64,000 bases of DNA from Bacteroidota bacterium (GCA_023460855.1 JAEWOS010000003.1:62001-126000), one strand, 5' to 3'; numbered from the stretch's first letter, positions 9,075 to 18,401 are shown. Notes: a model not told the origin generated them from the sequence alone. Translations and numbers: made by a program.

Positions 9075-10079
9075 TTATTTTTTGTCTTTGATATAATTCT
9101 TAATATGAAAATCGATGCTTTCCTCTACCGGAATAAATTCAAAATCCAGGCGTTCACGGATTTTTTTATTCGAAACGTAATTCACCGATGTTACGGAGTC
9201 GAGATTCACTTTGTTCATCATTCTGAGTTTCGGCACCAGCCAGCCGAAAAGTACATTGGCAACATACCCCATTTTCAACACAGAAGCCGGCAGTATTTTT
9301 GAAGGCTTCAAGCCAAGCCTGTTTCGCACATAATCTGCAGTATCGCTGTATTTTCTCGTTTCTGAAATCAGGATAAAGCGTTCACCGAAAACCTGCGCTT
9401 CCATCAGATCTACAGCAATTCTGGCAACATCACGTACATCTACATAAGAAGCGGTGCCGCTCATAGAATACGGATAAGTTTCAAAACTGCTGAAAAGTTC
9501 GCCGCTGCTGCTGTTCCAGTTTCCGCTGCCGATAATGATTCCGGGATTAATAATCACTACATCAAGACCTTCTGCTGAAGCACGCCACACTTCCATTTCC
9601 GAAAGGTGCTTCGAAACGGCATAATCTGAATGATCGAGCTTCGGATTAAAATCAGAATTTTCATCAACCAGACCTTCCTCATTTAAACCATCAAAAACCG
9701 CCATGGAACTTACAAACAGCAGTTTTTTCACAGATGAATTTTCGCAGGCGTAAAGCAGATTCTTTGTCCCTTCAATGTTCGTTTGGAACATTTCTGCTCT
9801 TTTCGCGGGATGAAAACTGACTTTCGCTGCGCAGTGATAAACTTCCTCCACACCAATCAGTGCACGTTCGAGCGAATCCATATCCTCAAAATCAACGTCA
9901 ATCCAAAGGATTTTATCGAACTGCTCCTGCGGATTTTCGGTATAGAATGTAAATGAATGAAGGACTTCCTGAAGATTACTGGTTTTCCGTTTCGCTGCAA
10001 GGACATTTTTGCCCCGTTTCAGTAATTCCAAAACGATTACCCTTCCAAGAATTCCGGTTGCTCCGGTTACAAAAACCAT
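9075..10079 (-). CDS. Extended SDR NAD(P)-dependent epimerase/dehydratase family protein
   Basis: A 334-residue extended short-chain dehydrogenase. The N-terminal TGATGILG is the GxxGxxG dinucleotide loop. SSMA followed by YAVSK supplies the Ser/Tyr/Lys catalytic set. The layout resembles the 3-beta-HSD/dihydroflavonol-reductase branch. It has its own TATCTTTG promoter box (10096-10103) directly after the phytase terminator, so it starts a new unit that may run on into the acyl-CoA ligase. The substrate cannot be predicted. Confidence 0.82.
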   Translation of the reverse strand: MVFVTGATGILGRVIVLELLKRGKNVLAAKRKTSNLQEVLHSFTFYTENPQEQFDKILWIDVDFEDMDSLERALIGVEEVYHCAAKVSFHPAKRAEMFQTNIEGTKNLLYACENSSVKKLLFVSSMAVFDGLNEEGLVDENSDFNPKLDHSDYAVSKHLSEMEVWRASAEGLDVVIINPGIIIGSGNWNSSSGELFSSFETYPYSMSGTASYVDVRDVARIAVDLMEAQVFGERFILISETRKYSDTADYVRNRLGLKPSKILPASVLKMGYVANVLFGWLVPKLRMMNKVNLDSVTSVNYVSNKKIRERLDFEFIPVEESIDFHIKNYIKDKK

Positions 10080-10095
10080 AAATCTGAATAGAACA

Positions 10096-10103
10096 CAAAG
10101 ATA
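10096..10103 (-). promoter_or_regulatory. Promoter -7 box TATCTTTG for SDR gene
   Basis: Read on the minus strand this matches TAnnTTTG. It lies 16 bp before the SDR start codon and immediately after the phytase terminator, a natural terminator/promoter junction. Confidence 0.5.
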
Positions 10104-10137
10104 AGAAAAAACCCCACCAATAAGAATCGGTGAGGTT
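10104..10137 (-). terminator. Intrinsic terminator after phytase gene
   Basis: On the minus strand AACCTCACC pairs with GGTGGGGTT (9 bp, one G-U) and is followed by TTTTTTCTT. It lies 23 bp past the phytase stop. Confidence 0.75.
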
Positions 10138-10159
10138 CGGTAAGTATTTATAAAACTCG

Positions 10160-11215
10160 TTACTGCGCTGCTGCGTCAATAATTTTCTGGAATTCGCGCC
10201 AGTCATAATAATGAAAGGTTTTTCCTTCGCTCATCGCTACGAAAACACCTTTTGGAAAGCGGATTCCCATATTTTTGCTTGTTACTTCGCTACCGTCGGA
10301 GAATTTAGTGGATGTCGGAATTTCAGCAATCTTAGTGTGAAGATGCGGATTTCCGGAATCGCCTTCTCTGCGGTACACATTGAATGTATTCGCCTGCTGA
10401 TTGGAAATCAGGATGTAGCCGTTTCCGTTTCCGGTATCGTAAATGGAAATTCCTTCCATATCTTCCTTGAAATCGTTCTGACCGAAAAGCGCCAGTTCCT
10501 CATTTCCTTTTGCCGGATCTGCGTAATATTTGTGAATGCCGAACTGCTCATCCGAATAATAGATATAACCAAGTTCATGATCAACAACAATCGCTTCAAT
10601 TTCTTTCTTATTGCTATATTCCCCGAATTTACGAACTACTTCACCTTCCACTCTTCCATTGTTTTCAGCAAGTTTATACTGCCATAAATATGTTCCGGAC
10701 GGACCTTCCTTTCTTCCGACAATCGCGTGAATTTCTCCGTTTGACGGATTTTTGTACAGTGCTATTCCCATCGGAGCATTTTGTGCTTCACCTTCAAAAA
10801 CAGGAATCGAACCGATTTCCGTCATGTCCGGAAGCGAATAAATCATGATTCGGTTAAGTTCGCGTTCGGTGATTACAGCGATGTCCACTTTTCCGCCTTT
10901 GAAAGGCAATCCGTACTGAATATCAACATTGTTCGGTCTTTTCAGGTTCAGGACTTTATTAACTATTTTTCCGTTCAGATCGTATACAAAAAGTCCGCCT
11001 TCAGTATCTTTATCAGTTCCGACAATCAGCGATTTTGAATAATCGGTTGGATGATGCCAGATTGCAGGATCATCGGTATCGTGATTGGTTTTTTCGGTTA
11101 CCACTGCAGGTTTCAGACGTTCGCCACGGAAAGGATCATCAAATTTTTCGATTACCGCACATCCGGTGAATAAAAACGCTGCTGCTGTAAGAAATAAATA
11201 TTTTGAATTTTTCAT
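10160..11215 (-). CDS. Beta-propeller phytase, lipoprotein
   Basis: A 351-residue protein with a type II signal peptide (lipobox LFTGC, Cys19), so it is probably a lipid-anchored periplasmic or outer-membrane protein. DDPAIWHHP (48-56), GTDKDTEGGLFVYDL (66-80) and NNVDIQYG are hallmarks of the calcium-dependent six-bladed beta-propeller phytases, which release phosphate from phytate. Length fits the family. It directly follows a TonB-dependent receptor gene, a known pairing that suggests capture and hydrolysis of a phosphorylated substrate at the cell surface. A hairpin with a U-tract sits only 7 bp before its ATG. Confidence 0.88.
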   Translation of the reverse strand: MKNSKYLFLTAAAFLFTGCAVIEKFDDPFRGERLKPAVVTEKTNHDTDDPAIWHHPTDYSKSLIVGTDKDTEGGLFVYDLNGKIVNKVLNLKRPNNVDIQYGLPFKGGKVDIAVITERELNRIMIYSLPDMTEIGSIPVFEGEAQNAPMGIALYKNPSNGEIHAIVGRKEGPSGTYLWQYKLAENNGRVEGEVVRKFGEYSNKKEIEAIVVDHELGYIYYSDEQFGIHKYYADPAKGNEELALFGQNDFKEDMEGISIYDTGNGNGYILISNQQANTFNVYRREGDSGNPHLHTKIAEIPTSTKFSDGSEVTSKNMGIRFPKGVFVAMSEGKTFHYYDWREFQKIIDAAAQ

Positions 11216-11221
11216 ATCAAT

Positions 11222-11255
11222 AAAAAAAGAACCGGAAAGGAAACCAATCCGGTTC
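11222..11255 (-). terminator. Terminator-like hairpin between TonB receptor and phytase
   Basis: GAACCGGA and TCCGGTTC form a perfect 8-bp stem on the minus strand, followed by seven T. It starts 29 bp after the receptor stop and ends 7 bp before the phytase start. There is no room for a separate phytase promoter after it, so it probably acts as a partial terminator or processing site that lowers phytase expression. Confidence 0.7.
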
Positions 11256-11283
11256 AGAAACTATAAAATTAAGAATTAAGAAA

Positions 11284-14079
11284 TTAAAAATCGAATTTCA
11301 GACCGAAAGAGAAACGCGGCTCATAGTATTCCATCTGCATTGTTCTGTCTGCAATTCCCTGATAATATCTCAAAGGCTGGTTGGTAAGGTTGTTTGCCTC
11401 GAAGAAAATTCTCATCCAGTCTTTAATCGCGTAAGATGCGTTGAAATCCAGGAAGGTCTGCTTGTCGTAGTAACGGTCTTCGAAATCGTCACCACCGAGT
11501 TCATCCAGGTAAGCAGCGGCATGATTCAGGGAAATTCTGGCAGAAAATTTAGGATTTTCCCATGAAAGCGATGCGTTAAACATATGCGGAGCAGTACCAG
11601 GAAGCATCAGTCCGGTTCTCATTTCACCATCTTCATTGTAGATACCTTTCGCTTCAGATTTTGTAAAAGTGTAGTTGGTATAGATGTTGAAATTTTTAGC
11701 AAATCCCGGAAGGAAATCCAGCTGGCGCTGTAAAGCTACCTCAACACCGTACACATCTACCGTCTCACCGTTTCTGGTCGTGAGGAATGTATAATTTTCA
11801 CCCGGATTCAGCGTGTTTGGAACATCCGGGAAATCCTGTGCGAAATTATCGGAATTGTAGGTTGCATCTCTGTATACATAAATAAAGTCGTTCAGTTTTT
11901 TGTAAAATGCACCTGCGGATAAAATCCCGACATTTCTGAAATAATATTCACCCATGATATCATAATTGTAGGCATAAGTTGCCTTCAGATTCGGGTTTCC
12001 TGCAGAAATATCGTTATCACCCGGAATTACACTGATATAAGGTGAAAGCTGATAATAGTTTGGTCTCGCAAGTGCAGTGGAGAACGCAGCACGAAGCACG
12101 AGATTCTGAACCGGGGTGTATTTCAGTGCGAAACTTGGAAGAATATTGGTATAATTGTTTTCAACCGTTCTGTTTCCTTCCAGATTGTCTTCGTCTTCAA
12201 TGATATTTCCGGTATAAGTTGTTACGGTGTTTTCAACTCTGGCTCCAAGGATTACGGAGAAATTTTCCGTGAAATTCTGATCCCATCTGATGTAACCTGC
12301 ATAGATATTTTCTTTCGCGCTGTAATTCTGCGCAAGAAATTCCGAAGGAACTTCCTCTTTCTCGAAAAGTGACCCGTTATTTAAATCGAGGTTACCAAGA
12401 TAAGTGTGGGAAGTGAAATGGCCCGGAACATAATTGGAGTTAGGATTCCAGTTTTCTCCACCATAAAATACGTGCTGAACTCCTGCAAAAGTGTCCATTG
12501 AAGAAAACAACGGTGCGTATTCATAGAAATCAATTGAACGTTCTTTCGACTTAATTCTGGCTTTACCACCGATTCTCAAACGTCCTTTCTGACCTTCAAT
12601 CACTGAAAGCGGAAATCTGAAATTGAGTCGGCCCGTAATTTCATCTTCATACGTATTTCCCTGCTGTTCTGTAAGTTCATCCAGTTCGTAAGTCGTGAAA
12701 TCTGGCTGCGCCGGCAGTGAAAAAAACGGCAGTCTCGTTCCGCCAAGAAGCGGTCCTAAAGCAACTTCGTCTTCCGTTTCGTAACGTATATATCTTTCAT
12801 TTGGACGCTGTTCTTCCGCTTTGGAGTAAGATACGCCCCAGTCCATATCGATTGTCGTTCCAAGGATGTGATCACCACCTATGGAATAATTCTGCATGAT
12901 CTGTCTTTCCAGACGTGCACCATCATTCAGTCTGTCGTTGATACCGCCTTTTGTCTGTCTTCTTATTTTACCAATAAATCCGTTTCCATCTGGTTCGATA
13001 TCGGTATAAGTTAAACGGTAACGGTTTTCCCAGTCATCACGCCAGTTGTAGATCGCGTTCAGATTCAAACGGTGTTTGTCGCTCAGGACAAAATCCATAT
13101 TTGCTCCGATACTTTTTCTTTCTCTTTTTACATCGTACTTACGGATGTCCAGTTCTTCCAGATAAATTCTTCCGTCATCATCCTGCGTCCATGCGCCTTC
13201 CACATTATCAGATCCATAGTCGTTGTTATTATAGGAACCGTTCAAAACCAAACCGATTTTTCCGTTCGCAAAGCGGTTTCCATACATGAATGAGTTGGTG
13301 AAGGCGAATCTGTCTCGAATTCCGTTATATCCGGAACCTGTTGTTAACGATACCCTTTCTTTATTTGGCGCTGTACGTGTTTTCAGTTCAACGGAGCCAC
13401 CAATTGCATCTCCGTCCATATCTGAAGTCAATGTCTTGTTCACTTCAATCAGCTGAATCATGTCTGAAGGAATAAGGTCCATCTGAACTTTACGGTTATC
13501 ACCTTCAGCGGATGGAATTCTGTTACCATTCAAAGTAACAGAGTTCAGTTCGGAAGCAAGACCTCTCACGATGATATTTCTCGCTTCGCCCTGGTCGTTC
13601 TGCATGGTAATTCCGGGTACTCTTTTCAGTGCATCACCGATATTTGCATCAGGAAATTTACCGATCTGATCGGAAGAAACCACGTTTGTGATATTCGGAT
13701 TGTTTTTCTGCGTGTTCAAAGCTCTCGCCTGGCTCTGACGCCCGAAACCGATGATATTAACGGTCTGCATCTGAACCTTTCTGGGATCGAGAACAATATT
13801 TTGGGTAATACTTCCTGAATCGGAAACCGATACATCATAAGTGGAAGTTCCATAACCGATATAATCAACCGTCATGGTGTAATTTCCTGCAGGAACATTC
13901 AGAAATACGTAATTTCCATCGGAATCGGAAACCGTATAAATATTTCCTGGATTTAGAATAATTTTTGCACCGGGAAGCGCGATTTCGTTCTGATCGTTGA
14001 TGCGACCTGTAACCGTGCCCGTCTGCGCAAATGCCATCATGCCTGCGCACAACAACACCGAACATACCAATCTTCTCAT
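11284..14079 (-). CDS. TonB-dependent outer-membrane receptor
   Basis: A 931-residue receptor. A signal peptide (1-19, ending AFA) is followed by a CarboxypepD_reg-like beta-sandwich at about 20-105. The plug domain at about 125-230 includes FPDANIGDALKRVPGI and IIVRGLASELNSVTLNG. A 22-strand barrel ends in FSFGLKFDF with the terminal aromatic residue recognised by the BAM machinery. The plug resembles the TIGR01782-type receptors used for complex organic substrates. With the downstream phytase, uptake of a phosphorylated organic compound or inositol phosphate is likely, but this is inference. Energised by TonB/ExbBD encoded elsewhere. Confidence 0.9.
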   Translation of the reverse strand: MRRLVCSVLLCAGMMAFAQTGTVTGRINDQNEIALPGAKIILNPGNIYTVSDSDGNYVFLNVPAGNYTMTVDYIGYGTSTYDVSVSDSGSITQNIVLDPRKVQMQTVNIIGFGRQSQARALNTQKNNPNITNVVSSDQIGKFPDANIGDALKRVPGITMQNDQGEARNIIVRGLASELNSVTLNGNRIPSAEGDNRKVQMDLIPSDMIQLIEVNKTLTSDMDGDAIGGSVELKTRTAPNKERVSLTTGSGYNGIRDRFAFTNSFMYGNRFANGKIGLVLNGSYNNNDYGSDNVEGAWTQDDDGRIYLEELDIRKYDVKRERKSIGANMDFVLSDKHRLNLNAIYNWRDDWENRYRLTYTDIEPDGNGFIGKIRRQTKGGINDRLNDGARLERQIMQNYSIGGDHILGTTIDMDWGVSYSKAEEQRPNERYIRYETEDEVALGPLLGGTRLPFFSLPAQPDFTTYELDELTEQQGNTYEDEITGRLNFRFPLSVIEGQKGRLRIGGKARIKSKERSIDFYEYAPLFSSMDTFAGVQHVFYGGENWNPNSNYVPGHFTSHTYLGNLDLNNGSLFEKEEVPSEFLAQNYSAKENIYAGYIRWDQNFTENFSVILGARVENTVTTYTGNIIEDEDNLEGNRTVENNYTNILPSFALKYTPVQNLVLRAAFSTALARPNYYQLSPYISVIPGDNDISAGNPNLKATYAYNYDIMGEYYFRNVGILSAGAFYKKLNDFIYVYRDATYNSDNFAQDFPDVPNTLNPGENYTFLTTRNGETVDVYGVEVALQRQLDFLPGFAKNFNIYTNYTFTKSEAKGIYNEDGEMRTGLMLPGTAPHMFNASLSWENPKFSARISLNHAAAYLDELGGDDFEDRYYDKQTFLDFNASYAIKDWMRIFFEANNLTNQPLRYYQGIADRTMQMEYYEPRFSFGLKFDF

Positions 14080-14220
14080 TTTACTTTCTAATTTAATTCC
14101 TGCGAAATTATTGATAAGTAAAACGAATGGTATTTCTCAAAATTTAAGTATTTGTTAAAATTATTTAACACAAAAAGAGCAATGGGCAACAAGAAAAATG
14201 TTTATATAAAAACCGCAGAA

Positions 14221-16374
14221 CTACATTAACTGGTTGTTAACCAGATTAAAATAAACCCCCTGTTTCTGCAGCAGTTCATCGTGAGTTCCCTGTTCTGCGA
14301 TTACACCATCGTGCATTACCAGAATCTGATCGGCATTCCGGATGGTACTTAACCTGTGCGCAACAATGAGTACCGTTCTGTTACGGAAAAAAGAAAATAA
14401 ATTCTCCATTATTTCCCTTTCATTTCTTGCATCCAATGCACTGGTTGCTTCATCCAGCAGAAAAAAATCAGGATCTTTATACACTGCCCTAGCAATAAGA
14501 ACACGCTGTTTTTGGCCTGTGCTTAAACTGATACCGTTATTTCCGATTTCGGTCTGTATTCCCAAAGGCAATGAAGAAACCAGAGTTTCCAGGTTTGCAA
14601 CTTTTAACGCATAGTTCAGTCGGTCTTCGTCCGCATTTTCAACCTGCAAAGTGATATTTTTCTGAATGCTTTCCGAGAAAATATAACCTTCCTGCATCAC
14701 TGTTCCGGTGGCATTGCGCCAGCTGTTCAGCGAAATTTCTGAAAGTTTTTGATTTCCCAGTAAAATCTGGCCCATATCCGGTTCGTAAAACCTTAGCAGA
14801 AGTTTGAAAAGGGTTGTTTTTCCGCTCCCGCTTTCACCAACGAGCGCTGTAACTTTTCCCGCAGGAATGCGTGCATTCAGATTTTTCAGAATTTTGAAAT
14901 CTCCATAGCCAAAATCAAGATTCTCGATGACAATATCCTGATTAAAATTTGTTTTGTGATGATCTTCTTCAATATTTTCAATGGGCTTGCTGTGCACTTC
15001 CGCGATTCTTTCCAGACTCAATCCGGCATCCTGCGTAATCTGAATAAAATACAGCAACTGATCGAACGGCGAATTCATCTGCCCGACAATAAAACTGATC
15101 GCGAGCATCATCCCAAGGGTTAAATCGCCATCGATTACGGCAAAAGCCGACACTCCGGAAATCAGAATATTTTTGAGTTGTGAAATAAAGCCCGAACCAA
15201 TCATCTGATACTGCGTAAGAATCAGTAATTTTTTATTTCTTTGAAAGAGCTCCTGCTGCAGATCTTCCCATTTGGTGCGCTGAAAATTCTCGGACTGATT
15301 GATTTTAATTTCTGCCATTCCGGAAATCATCTCATTCAGAATATTCTGGTTTTTGCTGTTCAGAATAAATTCCTTTTGATCAAGCACCTTTCGCTTATTA
15401 AGAAACAAAAGTATCCAGCCAATTGCAAGAAAACTCAGCACAAAGAAAATCAGCAGGATGAGCAGATCATAAGTAGCCAAAACTACCGAAAACACGATGA
15501 GATTGATGAACGAGAAAAAAATGGAAAGCGTATTTGTCGACAAAAAAGAACTGATCCGGTGATGGTCGAGAATACGCTGCTGAATATCGCCGACTTTCTT
15601 CGAATCAAAATAAGCAACGGGCAGTTTGATCAGTTTGTCAATAAAATCGCTGATCAGTTTAATGTTGACTTCCGTGTTCACTTTCAGCATGATCCAGCTC
15701 CGGACCAAATCCATAAAACTGTTGCCCAAAAAAAGGACGATCTGCGAAAGGATGATCAGCACGACCAGATTTTTGTCGCTGTTGTTGATCCCTTTATCAA
15801 CAAGATTCTGGGTGAGAAATGGAAAAACCAGCGTAATCAAACTCGTTACCAGCAAAGTGAGCGAAACCCAGAGAATGGATTTCCGGTACGGCTTCAGATA
15901 ACTGAAAAGAAAATGAAAACCGCTTTTATTTTTTATTTCCTTCTTTGCAAAAAATTCCGGCGTCGGATTCAGCAATAATGCTCTTCCTAGACCATCTTCG
16001 TCCAGCCAGTTGCTCTTAAATTCCTCTTCGGTGAGTTCAAGTTTGCCAAATTCCGGATCGGCTACAATGATTTTTTCCTGGTTTTTTTGCGGAACCAGCA
16101 CTACAAAATGTTCCTTGCGCCAGTGCAGAATGCAGGGTTTGGGAGCTTCCTGCATGAGTTTTTCGAATGGAATTTCTACGGCAAGACTTTCGAATCCCAG
16201 TTCTCCAGAAGCTCTGATCAGATCATGAAAACTCACTCCCGTTCTCGACTGCAGTGTGAGGTTTCTCAGATAATCCGCAGAAAATTCTTTACCGTAATAC
16301 TTACAGACAATCCGCAGACATGACGGTCCGCAGTCCATAGAATCGAGCTGTCTGTAATAAACGGTTTTCCCCAC
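14221..16374 (-). CDS. Peptidase-containing ABC exporter (C39) of graspetide operon
   Basis: A 717-residue PCAT-type transporter. The N-terminal C39 protease has Gln9, catalytic Cys15 (DCGPSC), His89 (KEHF) and Asp106 (ADP). A transmembrane domain spans about 150-430. The nucleotide-binding domain has Walker A GESGSGKTT (513-521), signature LSTGQ (617-621), Walker B FFLLDE (637-642) and the H-loop His673. Such exporters cut precursors after a Gly-Gly motif while exporting them, and both precursors in this operon carry GG. It starts 5 bp after the mvdD-like gene ends. No HlyD-type adaptor or TolC gene is adjacent, so the route across the outer membrane is unknown. Confidence 0.93.
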   Translation of the reverse strand: MGKTVYYRQLDSMDCGPSCLRIVCKYYGKEFSADYLRNLTLQSRTGVSFHDLIRASGELGFESLAVEIPFEKLMQEAPKPCILHWRKEHFVVLVPQKNQEKIIVADPEFGKLELTEEEFKSNWLDEDGLGRALLLNPTPEFFAKKEIKNKSGFHFLFSYLKPYRKSILWVSLTLLVTSLITLVFPFLTQNLVDKGINNSDKNLVVLIILSQIVLFLGNSFMDLVRSWIMLKVNTEVNIKLISDFIDKLIKLPVAYFDSKKVGDIQQRILDHHRISSFLSTNTLSIFFSFINLIVFSVVLATYDLLILLIFFVLSFLAIGWILLFLNKRKVLDQKEFILNSKNQNILNEMISGMAEIKINQSENFQRTKWEDLQQELFQRNKKLLILTQYQMIGSGFISQLKNILISGVSAFAVIDGDLTLGMMLAISFIVGQMNSPFDQLLYFIQITQDAGLSLERIAEVHSKPIENIEEDHHKTNFNQDIVIENLDFGYGDFKILKNLNARIPAGKVTALVGESGSGKTTLFKLLLRFYEPDMGQILLGNQKLSEISLNSWRNATGTVMQEGYIFSESIQKNITLQVENADEDRLNYALKVANLETLVSSLPLGIQTEIGNNGISLSTGQKQRVLIARAVYKDPDFFLLDEATSALDARNEREIMENLFSFFRNRTVLIVAHRLSTIRNADQILVMHDGVIAEQGTHDELLQKQGVYFNLVNNQLM

Positions 16375-16379
16375 AAATA

Positions 16380-17387
16380 CTATTTGAAAATGGAATTTTC
16401 TCTACGTTCAATTTTTCCGCAAAGCAAATCAGCGATAGCCTTTGAAATCTGGTTTCCTTCCGTAAGATTGTCGAGCCAGAAGAATTCGCCTGCTCCGTTT
16501 ATTTCAATGAAATAGTAAGTTCCGTCCGGTTCCAGAATCATATCAATTGCGCCATAATCCACGTTGTAAATATCGAGCAACTGATGAATTTTATCGGTGA
16601 TTTCTGTAGGCAGTTCGGTTGGAACCCAGTCCTGAAGAATATTCACGCCGTCTTTACGCCAGTCAACTTTTGCGTCTTCGAACTGTTGCGAATCGATTTC
16701 GAAAGGAAATATTTTTCTGCCGACAACCGTAATCCGAAGTTCGCGCTGTTTATCGAGTTTACGCTGAAACTTCATCGGACAGTATTGCAGCGAATCGAGT
16801 TCATCAAGATTTTCTTCTGACACAACATTCGTAAAGACCACATTTTCCACATCACCTTCATAGATCGCAAAACCCGACTGCATTTTGCAGATTGCCTCCC
16901 CCTGAATTGATTTGATGAAGCTCCGTACCTCATCCGGATTATTCGTGATGCAGGTTTCCGGAATTCTGAAACCTATTTTTTCAGCAATTTTTAACTGTTC
17001 TTCTTTGCTGTCGATTCTACGGTAAACACTTGGTTTCCCGAGCGTATAGCAGTCGAAAGATTCCAGAAAACCGAAAAGTGTCGCCCTGATTTCACCCATA
17101 GCAGCGCCAAAAAATTTTGGTTCGAGTTCTTCTCTCAGCCCGCTTCCGATATTATAAGCACGACGATACCAAACTGCATCGACATTATCAATTCTGATTT
17201 TTTCGTTCTCCGTCTGCAGCCAGCTTTCCCAGTTTCCGTTTTTGTAAACAGAAGACAGGCTGCTTTTCATAGGATACTCGTCCACATTGAGCCGTATTGT
17301 CTGCCAATTGTTGTTCACAACATGCTCCGTTACTTTTTCTATCGAATAATTGTCTTCGGTATGCGTGATAATCAGTATTTTATTCAT
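16380..17387 (-). CDS. mvdD: ATP-grasp graspetide maturase, MvdD/MdnC-like (ester forming)
   Basis: A 335-residue ATP-grasp ligase. It opens KILIITHTEDNYSI and contains VWYRRAYN, QYCPMKFQ, ELRITVVG, VDWRKDG, YGAIDMI and FIEINGAGEFFWL, all matching the microviridin lactone synthetase (MdnC/MvdD) as I recall it. In the known pathway this enzyme binds the PFFARFLE leader helix and forms two omega-ester bonds, Thr-Asp and Ser-Glu/Asp, in the core. Its ATG overlaps the TGA of the mvdC-like gene (ATGA), which implies translational coupling. Assignment as the ester enzyme rests on motif similarity. Confidence 0.9.
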   Translation of the reverse strand: MNKILIITHTEDNYSIEKVTEHVVNNNWQTIRLNVDEYPMKSSLSSVYKNGNWESWLQTENEKIRIDNVDAVWYRRAYNIGSGLREELEPKFFGAAMGEIRATLFGFLESFDCYTLGKPSVYRRIDSKEEQLKIAEKIGFRIPETCITNNPDEVRSFIKSIQGEAICKMQSGFAIYEGDVENVVFTNVVSEENLDELDSLQYCPMKFQRKLDKQRELRITVVGRKIFPFEIDSQQFEDAKVDWRKDGVNILQDWVPTELPTEITDKIHQLLDIYNVDYGAIDMILEPDGTYYFIEINGAGEFFWLDNLTEGNQISKAIADLLCGKIERRENSIFK

Positions 17388-18337
17388 TTTTTATTTATCT
17401 TTTTTATTAGTGCATCGGCTATCGCTTCCGCTATTGGATAGTTGAGTTCTTTCTGCAGCATTCCCCATTCTCCCTGAGGATTTACTTCCAGAAACCAGTA
17501 ATTTCCGTCTGTTCCTTTTATAAAATCAAGCGCGCCGGTCACCAGTCCGAACCGGTTCATCAGCACTTTTATTTTTGCGGCTATTTTCTGAGGCACTTCG
17601 TAGGATTCCCAAATATTTCCCTGCATCGTACGCCAGTCTGTATTTTCCTGATTTTTAATTTTTCCGGCAAAACATTTTCCGTCTACACAGGCAATTCGTA
17701 ATTCGTACTCCTTTTCAATATAAGGCTGAATGATCATAGGACAATAAATAATCCCGTCGAAATCATGGTCTTTTTCTGCGCTGATCAGCAGCGTTTCCGT
17801 TAGTGCTTCACCGGACATCGACTGTCCGTTCGGTCCGTGAAGTTTCGCTACAGCATTTTCAGCACCGGTCTTTTTGAGGAATTTCTTTATTTCGGGGGCA
17901 TTATTCGTGAACAGTGTTTCCGGAACCTGAAGCCCGGCTTCCTTTGCTGCACGAAGCTGATAGAGTTTGTTGCGCTGTATAAAATAATCTGCTTCCAGCG
18001 GATTGATCCAGGGAAGATGAGCGATTCCAGCATACAGATTATTGCGCAGATAGCCGTATTCATTCGAAAAAAGATCTGCGAAATCTGCATCGAGATCGTC
18101 AGGAATTTTTACAGACCAGGTTTTACGGTGCCACACTCCGGTAAAACTGCTGCTGTGCACCGAATTTCCGTTTTCGTCGGTAAGCGAAAAAGAGCCGTCA
18201 GAAAACTGCGCAATCTGCTGTGAATCGCCAATGTGATCTGTATTCAACCGGAAATACGAAATCCCTTTTTGCTGCAGATAGTTAAAGAAAATGTCAACAT
18301 TGTAGAAATCCGCGGAATGCGTAAGCACCAAAATCAT
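17384..18337 (-). CDS. mvdC: ATP-grasp graspetide maturase, MvdC/MdnB-like (amide forming)
   Basis: A 317-residue ATP-grasp ligase paralogous to the next gene. LVLTHSADFYNVD, VWHRKTW, IYCPMIIQ, ELRIACVDGKCF, DWRTMQG, LVTGALDFI and FLEVNPQGEWGML followed by LNYPIAEAIADAL closely match MdnB/MvdC, the lactam-forming microviridin synthetase. It would join the core Lys to the last Glu after the esters are closed. It starts 64 bp after the second precursor gene, just beyond a terminator-like hairpin, and overlaps the mvdD-like gene by 4 bp. Confidence 0.9.
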   Translation of the reverse strand: MILVLTHSADFYNVDIFFNYLQQKGISYFRLNTDHIGDSQQIAQFSDGSFSLTDENGNSVHSSSFTGVWHRKTWSVKIPDDLDADFADLFSNEYGYLRNNLYAGIAHLPWINPLEADYFIQRNKLYQLRAAKEAGLQVPETLFTNNAPEIKKFLKKTGAENAVAKLHGPNGQSMSGEALTETLLISAEKDHDFDGIIYCPMIIQPYIEKEYELRIACVDGKCFAGKIKNQENTDWRTMQGNIWESYEVPQKIAAKIKVLMNRFGLVTGALDFIKGTDGNYWFLEVNPQGEWGMLQKELNYPIAEAIADALIKKINKK

Positions 18338-18350
18338 GAATAAAAGCCAT

Positions 18351-18380
18351 TAAAAAGGAGGAAACTTTTCAGCTTCCTCC
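18351..18380 (-). terminator. Attenuator-like hairpin between precursor and maturase genes
   Basis: On the minus strand GGAGGAAGCT and AGTTTCCTCC form a 10-bp stem (one G-U) closed by a GAAA tetraloop and followed by TTTTT. It lies between the second precursor stop (18402) and the mvdC ATG (18337), 14 bp before the latter. As a leaky terminator it would make precursor mRNA more abundant than enzyme mRNA, a usual need in RiPP operons. Confidence 0.8.
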
Positions 18381-18401
18381 GGTAAATATAAAATTTACAT
18401 T

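Noticed and set aside
15241..15978. A 245-codon plus-strand ORF opposite the ABC exporter
   Set aside because: It is antisense to the well-supported transporter, rich in Gln/Lys/His with no family pattern; a shadow of the coding strand.
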